From assembly GCF_947488515.1 (NCBI RefSeq), contig NZ_CANKZF010000003.1, positions 124,001-188,000 on the forward strand: 64,000 nt of DNA, read 5' to 3'. Positions 1 to 7,166 of this stretch are shown here, one piece after another. Both the position numbers and the translations under genes were made by a program. Within the stretch, counting starts at the first letter, position 1. Each line of letters begins with the position of its first letter. Under the pieces are notes generated by a model. It had not been told where the DNA came from and ran no database searches. It worked only from the letters and a program-made list of their open reading frames with translations. The DNA is from an uncultured Nocardioides sp. (lineage in GTDB: Bacteria > Actinomycetota > Actinomycetes > Propionibacteriales > Nocardioidaceae).

Positions 1-594
1 CTCTCGGGCCGCCTCGGCCGAGCGGTCATCAAGACCTCCGCCGTCAAGCCCGAGCACCGCGTCGTGACGGCGCCGGCGATGGTCTTCGACGACCAGGCCG
101 ACTTCCTCGCCGCCTTCGCCGAGGGCCGCCTCGACGGCCGCGACCTCGTGGCCGTCGTCCGCTACCAGGGCCCGGCCGCCAACGGCATGCCCGAGCTGCA
201 CAAGCTGATGCCCGCCCTCGGCGTGCTGCAGGACCGCGGCCAGCGGGTCGCGGTCGTCACCGACGGCCGGATGTCCGGTGCGTCGGGCAAGGTGCCCGCC
301 GCCATCCACGTCACCCCCGAGTCCGCGCTCGGCGGTCCGCTGGCACGCGTCCGCGACGGTGACCTGGTCACCGTCGACGCCGACGCCGGGGTGCTCGAGG
401 TCGAGCTCCCCGACGCCGAGTTCCAGCGCCGGGAGGCCACCGGCCGCGCGCCCCACGACGTCGAGTGGGCCGGCACCGGTCGGGAGCTGTTCGCCGGCTT
501 CCGCGCCATCGTCGGCACCGCCGAGACCGGCGCCAGCGTCATCCGTCCCCTGCCCGCCCCCACCGAGGAGGCCCCCGTTGTCCAGCCCGTCTGA
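1..594 (+). CDS. edd: Phosphogluconate dehydratase, C-terminal part (partial)
   Basis: This is the last 197 codons of a gene that begins before the window; the frame is open from base 1. The IlvD/Edd-family signature TDGRMSGASGKVPAAIHV lies near codons 88-105, preceded by AVIKTSAVKPEH, as expected in 6-phosphogluconate dehydratases. The enzyme dehydrates 6-phosphogluconate to 2-keto-3-deoxy-6-phosphogluconate (KDPG), the first committed Entner-Doudoroff step. The iron-sulfur cysteines lie in the missing N-terminal part. The next gene overlaps it by 17 bases and encodes KDPG aldolase, which favours Edd over its relative dihydroxy-acid dehydratase (IlvD). Confidence 0.93.
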   Translation, partial: LSGRLGRAVIKTSAVKPEHRVVTAPAMVFDDQADFLAAFAEGRLDGRDLVAVVRYQGPAANGMPELHKLMPALGVLQDRGQRVAVVTDGRMSGASGKVPAAIHVTPESALGGPLARVRDGDLVTVDADAGVLEVELPDAEFQRREATGRAPHDVEWAGTGRELFAGFRAIVGTAETGASVIRPLPAPTEEAPVVQPV

Positions 595-1243
595 CGTCCA
601 GCCCGCTCCCGACCTGCTTCCTGACGGCGGCTCGCTCCTGTCGCTGGTGCCGGTCGTGCCGGTCGTCGTGCTCGACGACCTCGACCACGCCGTCCCGGTC
701 GCCCGGGCGCTCGTCGCCGGCGGGCTGCCGGTCATCGAGCTGACCCTCCGTACGCCGGTCGCGCTCGACGCCATCGCCGCGATCGCCGCGGAGGTGCCCG
801 AGATCCTCGTCGGCGCGGGCACGATCACCTCGCCCGAGCTCGTCTCGCGCGCCGTGAAGGCCGGGGCGCAGTTCCTCGTCTCTCCCGGCACGACGCCGGC
901 GCTGCTGCGGGAGATGGCCTGGGCCGGGGTCCCGTTCCTTCCCGGCACCGCCACGGTCTCCGAGGCGATGGCCGTGCTCGAGGCGGGCTACTCGGAGATG
1001 AAGTTCTTCCCCGCCGAGGCCTCGGGCGGGGCGGCGTACCTGAAGTCGCTGGCCTCGCCGCTGCCGGCGGCCCGGTTCTGCCCGACCGGCGGCATCACCG
1101 CCGCGAGCGCACCGTCGTACCTCTCCCTGCCCAACGTCGGCTGCGTCGGCGGCTCGTGGCTGACCCCGCCCGACGCACTCGCCGCCGGCGACTGGGACCG
1201 CGTCGCCGCGCTGGCGCGGGAGGCTGCCGCGCTGGGGTCCTGA
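578..1243 (+). CDS. eda: KDPG aldolase (2-keto-3-deoxy-6-phosphogluconate aldolase)
   Basis: A 221-residue class I aldolase that splits KDPG into pyruvate and glyceraldehyde 3-phosphate. Seen: the (beta/alpha)8 family blocks PVIELTLRTP, VGAGTI and FLVSPG, and the Schiff-base motif KFFPAE with the lysine at about residue 142; PTGGI follows as phosphate-binding loop. The start is inferred to be TTG at 578, because GAGGAG lies 7 bases upstream and the length then matches the family (about 210 residues). The frame stays open further upstream, inside edd. The 17-base overlap with edd implies one transcript and translational coupling. Confidence 0.93.
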   Translation: MSSPSDVQPAPDLLPDGGSLLSLVPVVPVVVLDDLDHAVPVARALVAGGLPVIELTLRTPVALDAIAAIAAEVPEILVGAGTITSPELVSRAVKAGAQFLVSPGTTPALLREMAWAGVPFLPGTATVSEAMAVLEAGYSEMKFFPAEASGGAAYLKSLASPLPAARFCPTGGITAASAPSYLSLPNVGCVGGSWLTPPDALAAGDWDRVAALAREAAALGS

Positions 1244-1281
1244 GCCGGCAACAAAACGGCGTCCGGCGGCGTCCCAGACGC

Positions 1282-2520
1282 GTGCCGAACCGACTCCTTC
1301 TCCGTGCCGCGACCGCCCTGCTGCTCCCCGCCGGCCTGCTGGCCGGGGCGCCGTCCGGTTCCGCCAGCGTCTCCGCCCCCGCCGTCAGCCCCGCGGCCGG
1401 GGACGACGTGCCCGCCGACGTCTCGGTGCGTGCCAGCCGCCACCAGCGGATCCGGCTCGAGGCACTCCCGCAGGTGGTCCAGCCAGGAGGGGCCGTCGCC
1501 AGCCCCGACGCGGCCCGCGCCGCCGTCGTTGCCACGCTGCGCCCGGTCCGCCCCGGCCGCCGCGTCCAGCTGCAGGTGCAGGAGGGCGAGGGGTGGCGGG
1601 CCGTCGCCTCCAGACGGCAGGACGGCCTGGGTCGGGTGCAGTTCCCCGCCGCGGCAGCGGTCGACGGGAGGCCCCTGACCTACCGGGTGAAGGCGATGGC
1701 GTCGTCGACGACCAACCCGTTCACGAGCTCGCCCGTCAGCACCGCCCGCTGGCTCGACGCGACGTGGACCGACGAGTTCGACGGCTCGCACCTCGCCCCG
1801 GTGTGGAACCACCGCGGTCGGGAGTACGCCCACGGCAGTCGCCGCTCGTGCGCGAAGGGCGACCCGAGCGCGGTCAGCGTGGGCGGCGGCGCCGTACGAC
1901 TGAGTGTCATCGCGGACCCGGACGCCACGACGCGGTGCCGGATCGAGGGGCGCGACGCGCGCGCCGGACGGTTCGCCTATCGGCTCAACGGCCACATCGG
2001 CACCCAGCACGCCTTCGCGTTCCGCTACGGCGTCGCCGCCGCGCGGGTGAAGTTCCACCGACTGCGCGGGCAGCACGGCGCCTTCTGGCTGCAGCCGGTC
2101 GACGGCATGCAGGCCGGCGCGCTCGGCACCGAGATCGACGTCGTGGAGTACTTCGGCGACCACCACCCGCAAGGTGGGCTGGCGTCCTTCATGCACCGCT
2201 ACGAGGGCAAGCGCCGGATCGCGTCGGGCGGCTGGATCCCCGGCTCACGGTCCTACCTCGCGAGCCGGGACGACGGCTGGTCGAGGAACTACCACGTCTT
2301 CTCGGTGGAGTGGACGCCTCGGATGCTGGTCTTCCGCATCGACGGTCAGGAGACGGGCCGGCTGCGGGGGAAGGTCTCCACCGTCCCGCAGTTCCCCATC
2401 CTGAGCCTCATCGCCGCCAACTACGAGATCCCGAAGATCCAGGAGAAGCGGCTGCCCCAGCACATGTACGTCGACTGGGTGCGGGTCTGGGAGACCGACG
2501 GGGAGCCGGCCGGCGGGTGA
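1282..2520 (+). CDS. Secreted glycoside hydrolase family 16 protein
   Basis: A 412-residue exported protein. From GTG 1282 the N-terminus has a basic residue followed by a leucine/alanine-rich hydrophobic core (LLLRAATALLLPAGLLAG) and a likely cleavage region, i.e. a signal peptide. Residues about 50-155 look like an Ig-like or carbohydrate-associated domain. The C-terminal half is a GH16 jellyroll: TWTDEFDG, then the catalytic motif EIDVVE (E284 nucleophile, D286, E289 acid/base), then YHVFSVEWTP. GH16 enzymes cut beta-1,3/1,4-glucans or related polysaccharides; the substrate cannot be told from the sequence. The gene stands alone 38 bases after eda, and the next gene is convergent and abuts its stop. 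Confidence 0.85.
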   Translation: MPNRLLLRAATALLLPAGLLAGAPSGSASVSAPAVSPAAGDDVPADVSVRASRHQRIRLEALPQVVQPGGAVASPDAARAAVVATLRPVRPGRRVQLQVQEGEGWRAVASRRQDGLGRVQFPAAAAVDGRPLTYRVKAMASSTTNPFTSSPVSTARWLDATWTDEFDGSHLAPVWNHRGREYAHGSRRSCAKGDPSAVSVGGGAVRLSVIADPDATTRCRIEGRDARAGRFAYRLNGHIGTQHAFAFRYGVAAARVKFHRLRGQHGAFWLQPVDGMQAGALGTEIDVVEYFGDHHPQGGLASFMHRYEGKRRIASGGWIPGSRSYLASRDDGWSRNYHVFSVEWTPRMLVFRIDGQETGRLRGKVSTVPQFPILSLIAANYEIPKIQEKRLPQHMYVDWVRVWETDGEPAGG

Positions 2521-2778
2521 CTACCCCCGGCCGCCGAGACCCTTGTAGAGGTTGATCTCGGATCGCAGCCGTGGAGGCAGGGGTGCCCCCGCCTGGGTCA
2601 GGGCGGCGGCGTAGGCCTCGAGCGTGGCGAGCAGGTCCGCGCGGAGCTGTTGCTGCTCCACGTGCCGCTTGTCGTGCCGGGCGAGGTCGAGGAGCCGGCG
2701 GGCTGCCTTGACGTCCTCGAGCAGCGACGTCAGGCGCCAGTGACGACCGGTGTCGAGTTCTGGTTCGTGCTCCAACAT
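2521..2778 (-). CDS. Small conserved-looking hypothetical protein
   Basis: An 85-residue acidic/basic helical protein of unknown function, starting at ATG with GGAAG just upstream. It looks like a two- or three-helix bundle (leucine-rich stretches around residues 15-70) with no signal peptide or membrane segment. It ends RSEINLYKGLGGRG, and its stop abuts the GH16 stop codon, so the genes are convergent with no spacer. The reading frame has actinobacterial codon bias, but I do not recognise a family. Confidence 0.55.
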   Translation of the reverse strand: MLEHEPELDTGRHWRLTSLLEDVKAARRLLDLARHDKRHVEQQQLRADLLATLEAYAAALTQAGAPLPPRLRSEINLYKGLGGRG

Positions 2779-2841
2779 GTGGCTTCCGACCCGCCCAGCA
2801 GGGCCGTGGCGCAGTGCCGCGGCGTTGTGGACCCCTCCAAC

Positions 2842-4110
2842 CTACCGGCTCCCGCCCACCGTCGTCGCGACGCGAGGCTCGGTCGACGCGGCAGGAGCGG
2901 GTTGCTCGACACCCGATGCCGCGCGGAGCCGGCGTTGCTGGGTCGACATCAGCGCGACCGCGAGCACCGTCGCACCGACGGTCACGCCGAACGCCGCCGT
3001 CGCCCCCGACGCGTCGGCGAGGCGCCCGGCGAGGCTCGAGCCGAGGGCGTAGCCGAGGCCGGTCGCGCTGGCCAGGGTCGTCATCGCCGCACCGACCCGG
3101 GCGGCGGGCACCACGCGCTCGGCGAGCGAGAAGACGGCGATCATGTAGGGCGCCACGGCGAACCCGAGGAAGAGCACGGTGGCGGCCGTGCCGGCCAGCG
3201 AGCCGACGGCGAGGAGGGGGAGCGAGAGAAGGAGCAGCGCCCACGCCGCGACGAGGGCCCGGCGCTCGTGCCCGATGCGCTCGGGGAGGTACGCCGTCGC
3301 GAGGCCGGCGATCGCGCTGCCGACGCCCAGGGTGGCGTGCACCAGCCCGGCGACACCGGGCGTCCCGGCGTCGGTTGCGAGCACGGTCGCACCGGTCTGC
3401 GTGGCGCCGAAGAGCATCCCGATCGAGACCTGCGCGCCGACGAGCACGACGAAGGCGGCGCCCAGCAGCCGACCCCCGCCCACTGGGTGAGCGGTGTCGT
3501 GGGCCAGGCGCGCGGACGGGTCGAGGGCGAAGGCCGACCCGAAGACCGCGAGCAGCACCGCCGCGAGCAGCAACGCGCCGGACGGCGAGACGAGCGCGAC
3601 GGAGAGCCCGACCAGGGCGGGCCCGATCGCGAACGACGCCTCGTCGGCCGCCCCCTCGTAGGAGAACGCGGCGTCCACCAGCCGGCGCTGGTGCGTCCCG
3701 GTCGAGCGGGTCAGCGGCCGCCACCGGACCCGGGCCAGCGGACCCACCTGCGGGAGCACCAGACCGGTGCCGGCGGCGCTGAGCACGATGGTGGCGTCCG
3801 TGGACCCGCTGCCGACGACGGCGACGAGCGTCGCGAGGCCGCTGGCGCCGAGCAGCGACTGGACGAGGACGACGGGTCGCTGCCCGACCCGGTCGGCCAG
3901 CGAGCCCGCGATCGGGGCGCCGACGGCGTTGGCGACGGCGAGCGCGCCGGCGCTGAGGCCGCCGAGGCCGTAGCTGCCGGTCGCGGTCGAGACGAGCAGG
4001 AGCGTGCCGAGCTGGCTCATGGCCAGCGGGAGGCGACCGACGAACGCCACGAGGACGTAGGTCGGGCCGGCGATCGACAGGAGTCGTCGATAGGAGGCGA
4101 GAGGGGTCAC
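2842..4110 (-). CDS. MFS transporter, 12-TM type
   Basis: About 422 residues with roughly 12 hydrophobic segments. The MFS loop 2-3 signature is visible as GSLADRVGQRP, and a related loop as AYLPERIGHERR in the second half. Family members exchange small molecules for protons; the substrate is not indicated, and drug or metabolite efflux is typical for this branch. The start is placed at GTG 4110, which has AAGGA about 7 bases upstream; an upstream in-frame TTG at 4158 has a weaker site. The gene is divergent from the histidine kinase gene, and a TAGAAT -10-like hexamer (4186-4191, reverse strand) lies in the shared upstream region. Confidence 0.8.
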   Translation of the reverse strand: MTPLASYRRLLSIAGPTYVLVAFVGRLPLAMSQLGTLLLVSTATGSYGLGGLSAGALAVANAVGAPIAGSLADRVGQRPVVLVQSLLGASGLATLVAVVGSGSTDATIVLSAAGTGLVLPQVGPLARVRWRPLTRSTGTHQRRLVDAAFSYEGAADEASFAIGPALVGLSVALVSPSGALLLAAVLLAVFGSAFALDPSARLAHDTAHPVGGGRLLGAAFVVLVGAQVSIGMLFGATQTGATVLATDAGTPGVAGLVHATLGVGSAIAGLATAYLPERIGHERRALVAAWALLLLSLPLLAVGSLAGTAATVLFLGFAVAPYMIAVFSLAERVVPAARVGAAMTTLASATGLGYALGSSLAGRLADASGATAAFGVTVGATVLAVALMSTQQRRLRAASGVEQPAPAASTEPRVATTVGGSR

Positions 4111-4291
4111 GAGGGGTCCTTCGGGTGCGTCGGTACGACGCGCCGAACCCACCTCCAAGGACGCGTTGAACCCTCTGCAGCGGCCATTCTAGGAGCGGTG
4201 GCGACGGGTGCGGAATCGTCGCCGTCGGGGTTCCGGTGCACGCGGCGCGGGACTAGGCTCGAAGCCATCGGGGGAGACGTCGGGAGGGCGA

Positions 4292-5629
4292 TTGCACTCG
4301 GACGGGGAGGGCGGCCCGCAGCCGCGGGACGACGGTCTGGCGGAGGTCGACTTCGATCACCTCCTCCGGGAGGTCCTGGCGCGGGTTCACGGCGGGCAGG
4401 ACCTCACCCAGGTCGACGACTCGGTGGTCGTGGCACTGGCGTCCGCCGCGGGCGTCGCGATCGAGAACGCCACCCTCTACGAGGAGGCCGAGCGGCGCCA
4501 GGCGTGGTTGAGCGCCACCGTCGAGATCACCTCCCTGCTCTCCGAGGACACACCGACCGACACCGCCCTCCAGGCCGTGGCCGACCGGGCCAGGTCGGTG
4601 TCGGGCGCCGACGTGGCCTGGGTCGTCAGCGGCTCCGACCCCCAGGACCTGCACCTCGAGGTGGTGGCGGGCGCACCGGTCGACCGGGAGGCGATGCACG
4701 CCCTGCCGATGGAGAAGTCGCTCGCCAGCCTGGTGGTGCGCACCGGCCTGCCCGTCTCCGTGGACGACCTCGCCACGGATCCGCGTGCCGTGGATCCCTC
4801 GTCCCTCGACGGCTGGCCCCAGCTCGGCCCGATGATGGCCCTCCCGCTGCGATCCGGCTCGGGGATCGAGGGTGTGATCTCGCTCGCGTGGACGCCCGAG
4901 CGCATCGACGCGTTCCGACGCCTGGACCCGCGCCTGCCCACCAGCTTCGCCGAGCAGGCGGCCCTCGCCCTGCAGGTCGCCAGGAGCCGGGAGGACCGCA
5001 AGCGGATGTCGTTGCTGGAGGACCGCGACCGCATCGGGCGGGACCTGCACGACTTCGTCATCCAGCGGCTGTTCGGCGTGGGCCTGGGCCTGGAGAGCAC
5101 CGTGCGGATGGTGCCCGCCGGCGAGCCGGCCCAGCGTCTGCGCCAGGCCATCGTCGACATCGACGACACGATCAAGGACATCCGCCGCGCGATCTTCGCC
5201 CTCGGGACGCTCGAGGGCTCGACGGACCTGCAGACCGAGATCGAGATCCTCGTCGACCGAGCAGCCGCGACGATGAAGCTGCGGCCCAAGCTGCGGCTCG
5301 AGGGTCCGATCCGCACCACCGTGCCCGCGGCGGTCGCGCCGGACCTGCTGGCAGTGGTGGGTGAGGCGCTGACCAACGTCAGCAGGCACGCGCGCGCCTC
5401 GACAGTGGAGGTGAGGGTGGTCGTCGACCACGACACGCTCGAGGTGATCGTCGCCGACGACGGGCGCGGCATGCCGCCCGACGTCCTGGAGAGCGGGCTG
5501 CACAACATGCGCGAGCGGGCGGCCGGCCACGGCGGTGGGCTGGGGGTCGAGTCGGGGGCAGGTGCCGGCACGACCCTCACGTGGAGCGTCCCGCTCGTCG
5601 AGGGCGGGTCGACGATCCAGGGCGGCTGA
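4292..5629 (+). CDS. DevS/DosS-like GAF-domain sensor histidine kinase
   Basis: A cytoplasmic sensor kinase of the HisKA_3 class, about 445 residues from TTG 4292 (GGGAGGG close upstream; GTG 4208 is an alternative). Seen: a remnant of a first GAF domain ending VALASAAGVAIENATLY, a complete second GAF (about residues 75-205), the dimerisation box RDLHDFVIQRLF with phospho-acceptor H253, and the ATP-binding motif DDGRGMPPDVLESGLHNM. This is the DevS/DosS architecture, in which GAF domains sense redox, oxygen or small gases and the kinase phosphorylates a NarL-type regulator. The likely partner is the regulator at 6422. Unusually, most of the first GAF domain is missing. There are no membrane segments. 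Confidence 0.87.
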   Translation: MHSDGEGGPQPRDDGLAEVDFDHLLREVLARVHGGQDLTQVDDSVVVALASAAGVAIENATLYEEAERRQAWLSATVEITSLLSEDTPTDTALQAVADRARSVSGADVAWVVSGSDPQDLHLEVVAGAPVDREAMHALPMEKSLASLVVRTGLPVSVDDLATDPRAVDPSSLDGWPQLGPMMALPLRSGSGIEGVISLAWTPERIDAFRRLDPRLPTSFAEQAALALQVARSREDRKRMSLLEDRDRIGRDLHDFVIQRLFGVGLGLESTVRMVPAGEPAQRLRQAIVDIDDTIKDIRRAIFALGTLEGSTDLQTEIEILVDRAAATMKLRPKLRLEGPIRTTVPAAVAPDLLAVVGEALTNVSRHARASTVEVRVVVDHDTLEVIVADDGRGMPPDVLESGLHNMRERAAGHGGGLGVESGAGAGTTLTWSVPLVEGGSTIQGG

Positions 5630-5637
5630 GCCCGGGG

Positions 5638-5668
5638 CCCGGGACTCCTCGGCCGCCCGCGTCCCGGG
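5638..5668. repeat. Inverted repeat CCCGGGAC-N15-GTCCCGGG
   Basis: A perfect 8-base inverted repeat (arms 5638-5645 and 5661-5668) just after the kinase stop codon. It could be a terminator stem, though the 15-base loop is long. It also carries GGGAC and GTCCC, the half-sites of the DosR-type box 20 bases further on. A further GGTCCC sits at 5673-5678. Confidence 0.45.
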
Positions 5669-5687
5669 ATCGGGTCCCGAACGCGCT

Positions 5688-5700
5688 GGGACTTTGGTCC
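5688..5700 (+). promoter_or_regulatory. DosR/DevR-type box with downstream -10-like element
   Basis: The 13-mer GGGACTTTGGTCC matches the core of the DosR (DevR) consensus GGGACTTTNGTCC, known from mycobacterial hypoxia and dormancy promoters. A TATGGA hexamer lies at 5728-5733, placing the box centre about 45 bases before the expected start site, the usual position for DosR activation. It precedes the small gene at 5894 and lies between the devS-like and devR-like genes, so autoregulation is the simplest reading. Confidence 0.7.
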
Positions 5701-5893
5701 GTTGCGCCCTGCACGGCCCTGCACTGCTATGGAGTCGCACCGGGGTCGCACCGGGTGCCCCGCTCCACCGGCGCTCCTCAGCCGTACGCCGCGCTGTCGA
5801 ACGACGAGGGTCGGTGGAACGGGGCACCCGGGAACGCGATCCGGGGGCACGGACAGCAGGAAGCATGGTTCCGCAGCAGCGGGAGGAGCAGTC

Positions 5894-6208
5894 GTGACGA
5901 ACATGCCAGCAGGGGTGGCCGACCTGACCTGGACGCCCGGTCTGACCAACCAGGACCTGAGGGAGGCGGCGGACCGCCTCGTCCTCGACCGCTGCGACGT
6001 GCCTGCGGGTTCGGTCCTGCGGACGTTCTCGCGATCGGTCCGCACCGCACTGCTCGACGGCTTCCTGACCTCGGAGGTGGTGGCGGAGGCCGAGCGCAGG
6101 GCCAGGGAGCTGCTGGCCCAACGGCCGGCCGCGGAGGGCCGCCCCCGCCTGCGCGACTGGGCCGGTGTGCGCGCTCCCGATGTGCCCCGGCCGAGGAGGG
6201 CGCGATGA
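5894..6208 (+). CDS. Small hypothetical protein behind DosR-type box
   Basis: A 104-residue soluble protein from GTG 5894, with a strong GGGAGGAG site 5-6 bases upstream. It reads as three helices (residues about 15-75), including VPAGSVLRTFSRSVRTALLD, then a proline/arginine-rich tail. I do not recognise a named family; proteins with a similar PAGSVLR helix occur in actinobacteria, often as companions of regulators. It is the first gene after the DosR-type box and overlaps the next small gene by four bases, so it is probably induced when the neighbouring DevR-like regulator is active. Its function is unknown. Confidence 0.65.
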   Translation: MTNMPAGVADLTWTPGLTNQDLREAADRLVLDRCDVPAGSVLRTFSRSVRTALLDGFLTSEVVAEAERRARELLAQRPAAEGRPRLRDWAGVRAPDVPRPRRAR

Positions 6209-6357
6209 CCGCACGCGACCGTCGACGCACCCGGAGTCGCGTCGGCCCGGACACCGAGCGCGCCTCGTGGAGGCGCTGGCGGGCCCGGTCCGCCGTGCGC
6301 GCAGCCCGCCTCGTCTCTGCTGCGGCGCAACGCCGCCCCCGGGAGGACGTGACGTAG
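6205..6357 (+). CDS. 50-residue basic peptide, translationally coupled
   Basis: A short frame starting at ATG 6205, overlapping the previous stop as ATGA and preceded by GAGGAGGG. The 50-residue product is very arginine-rich (RRRTRSR, WRRWRARSAVR) with two tryptophans, so it could bind nucleic acid or membranes if made. The only evidence that it is real is the excellent ribosome-binding site and the four-base overlap; arginine-rich chance frames are common in DNA this GC-rich. Confidence 0.4.
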   Translation: MTARDRRRTRSRVGPDTERASWRRWRARSAVRAARLVSAAAQRRPREDVT

Positions 6358-6380
6358 GACCTGTCAGGACCAGGCAGGAA

Positions 6381-6404
6381 GTCCGGGGCCAAACGGCCCC
6401 GGAC
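6381..6404. repeat. Perfect 10-bp hairpin upstream of the devR-like gene
   Basis: GTCCGGGGCC, loop AAAC, GGCCCCGGAC: a perfect 10-base stem with a four-base loop. It begins 24 bases after the small gene's stop and ends 17 bases before the regulator's ATG. It may terminate the upstream transcript, or shape the regulator's leader. A second small palindrome, GGTAGTACC, follows at 6405-6413. Confidence 0.6.
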
Positions 6405-6421
6405 GGTAGTACCGTGCTCAC

Positions 6422-7120
6422 ATGGACGGACATGCTCATGTCCCCGTCTCGGAAGACACCATCACGGTGTTCCTGCTGGACGACCACGAGCTCGTCCGGC
6501 GGGGGGTCCGCACCCTCCTGGAGTGCGAGCCCGGCATCGAGGTGATCGGCGAGGCCGGCTCGGCCGCCGAGGGCGAGGCCAGGATCACGGCGCTGCGTCC
6601 CCGCGTCGCCATCGTGGACGGTCGACTTCCCGACGGCTCGGGCATCGAGGTGTGCCGCCAGGTCCGGTCGGTCGACCTGCGCATCGAGGTGTTGGTCCTG
6701 ACGTCGTACGACGACGACGACGCGCTGTTCGCGGCCATCATGGCCGGCGCGTCCGGCTACGTGCTGAAGCAGATCAGCAGCGGTGACCTCGTCACGGCCG
6801 TGCGCCGGGTGGCGGCGGGCCAGTCGATGCTCGATCCCGCCGTGACGGCCCGGGTGCTGCACCGGCTGCGGCAGGGCTCCGACAAGGACCCGCTCACCCA
6901 GCACCTGACCCCCAAGGAGGAGCAGGTCCTGGCGCTGGTGGCCGAGGGGCTGACCAACCGCCAGATCGCCGAGCGCCTCGGCGTGGCCGAGAAGACGGTG
7001 AAGAACTACGTGTCGACGCTCCTGGCCAAGCTCGGTGTCGAGAGCCGGACGCAGGCGGCGGTGATGGCAGCCCGCCGTCCGACCGCGGGCGACGGCCGTC
7101 CGGGACACCCGGCCCCGTAG
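6422..7120 (+). CDS. DevR/NarL-family response regulator
   Basis: A 232-residue two-domain regulator. The receiver domain (about 14-130) has the acidic pair D20-D21, phospho-acceptor D66 in AIVDGRLPDG, T94 and K116 in GYVLKQ. The LuxR-type DNA-binding domain (about 155-220) has LTPKEEQVLALVAEGLTNRQIAERL and the recognition helix EKTVKNYVSTLLAKLG, whose TVKNYVS core matches the DosR helix that contacts GGGAC half-sites. It is therefore expected to bind the box at 5688, with the kinase at 4292 as phosphate donor. No clear Shine-Dalgarno precedes ATG 6422; the message may start close to the ATG. Confidence 0.92.
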   Translation: MDGHAHVPVSEDTITVFLLDDHELVRRGVRTLLECEPGIEVIGEAGSAAEGEARITALRPRVAIVDGRLPDGSGIEVCRQVRSVDLRIEVLVLTSYDDDDALFAAIMAGASGYVLKQISSGDLVTAVRRVAAGQSMLDPAVTARVLHRLRQGSDKDPLTQHLTPKEEQVLALVAEGLTNRQIAERLGVAEKTVKNYVSTLLAKLGVESRTQAAVMAARRPTAGDGRPGHPAP

Positions 7121-7135
7121 GTCGCTCCTGCGCGT

Positions 7136-7149
7136 CCCCGCGTGCGGGG
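7136..7149 (+). terminator. Short GC hairpin after the response regulator
   Basis: CCCCGC-GT-GCGGGG, 15 bases after the regulator's stop codon and 17 bases before the next start. No U-tract follows, as is usual in actinobacteria, so a terminator role is plausible but weak. Confidence 0.35.
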
Positions 7150-7166
7150 CTCCGTAGGGTGTCCGC

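Noticed and set aside
2650..5364. A 904-codon plus-strand frame
   Set aside because: It overlaps the MFS gene in antisense and the kinase in another frame, and is charged low-complexity sequence.
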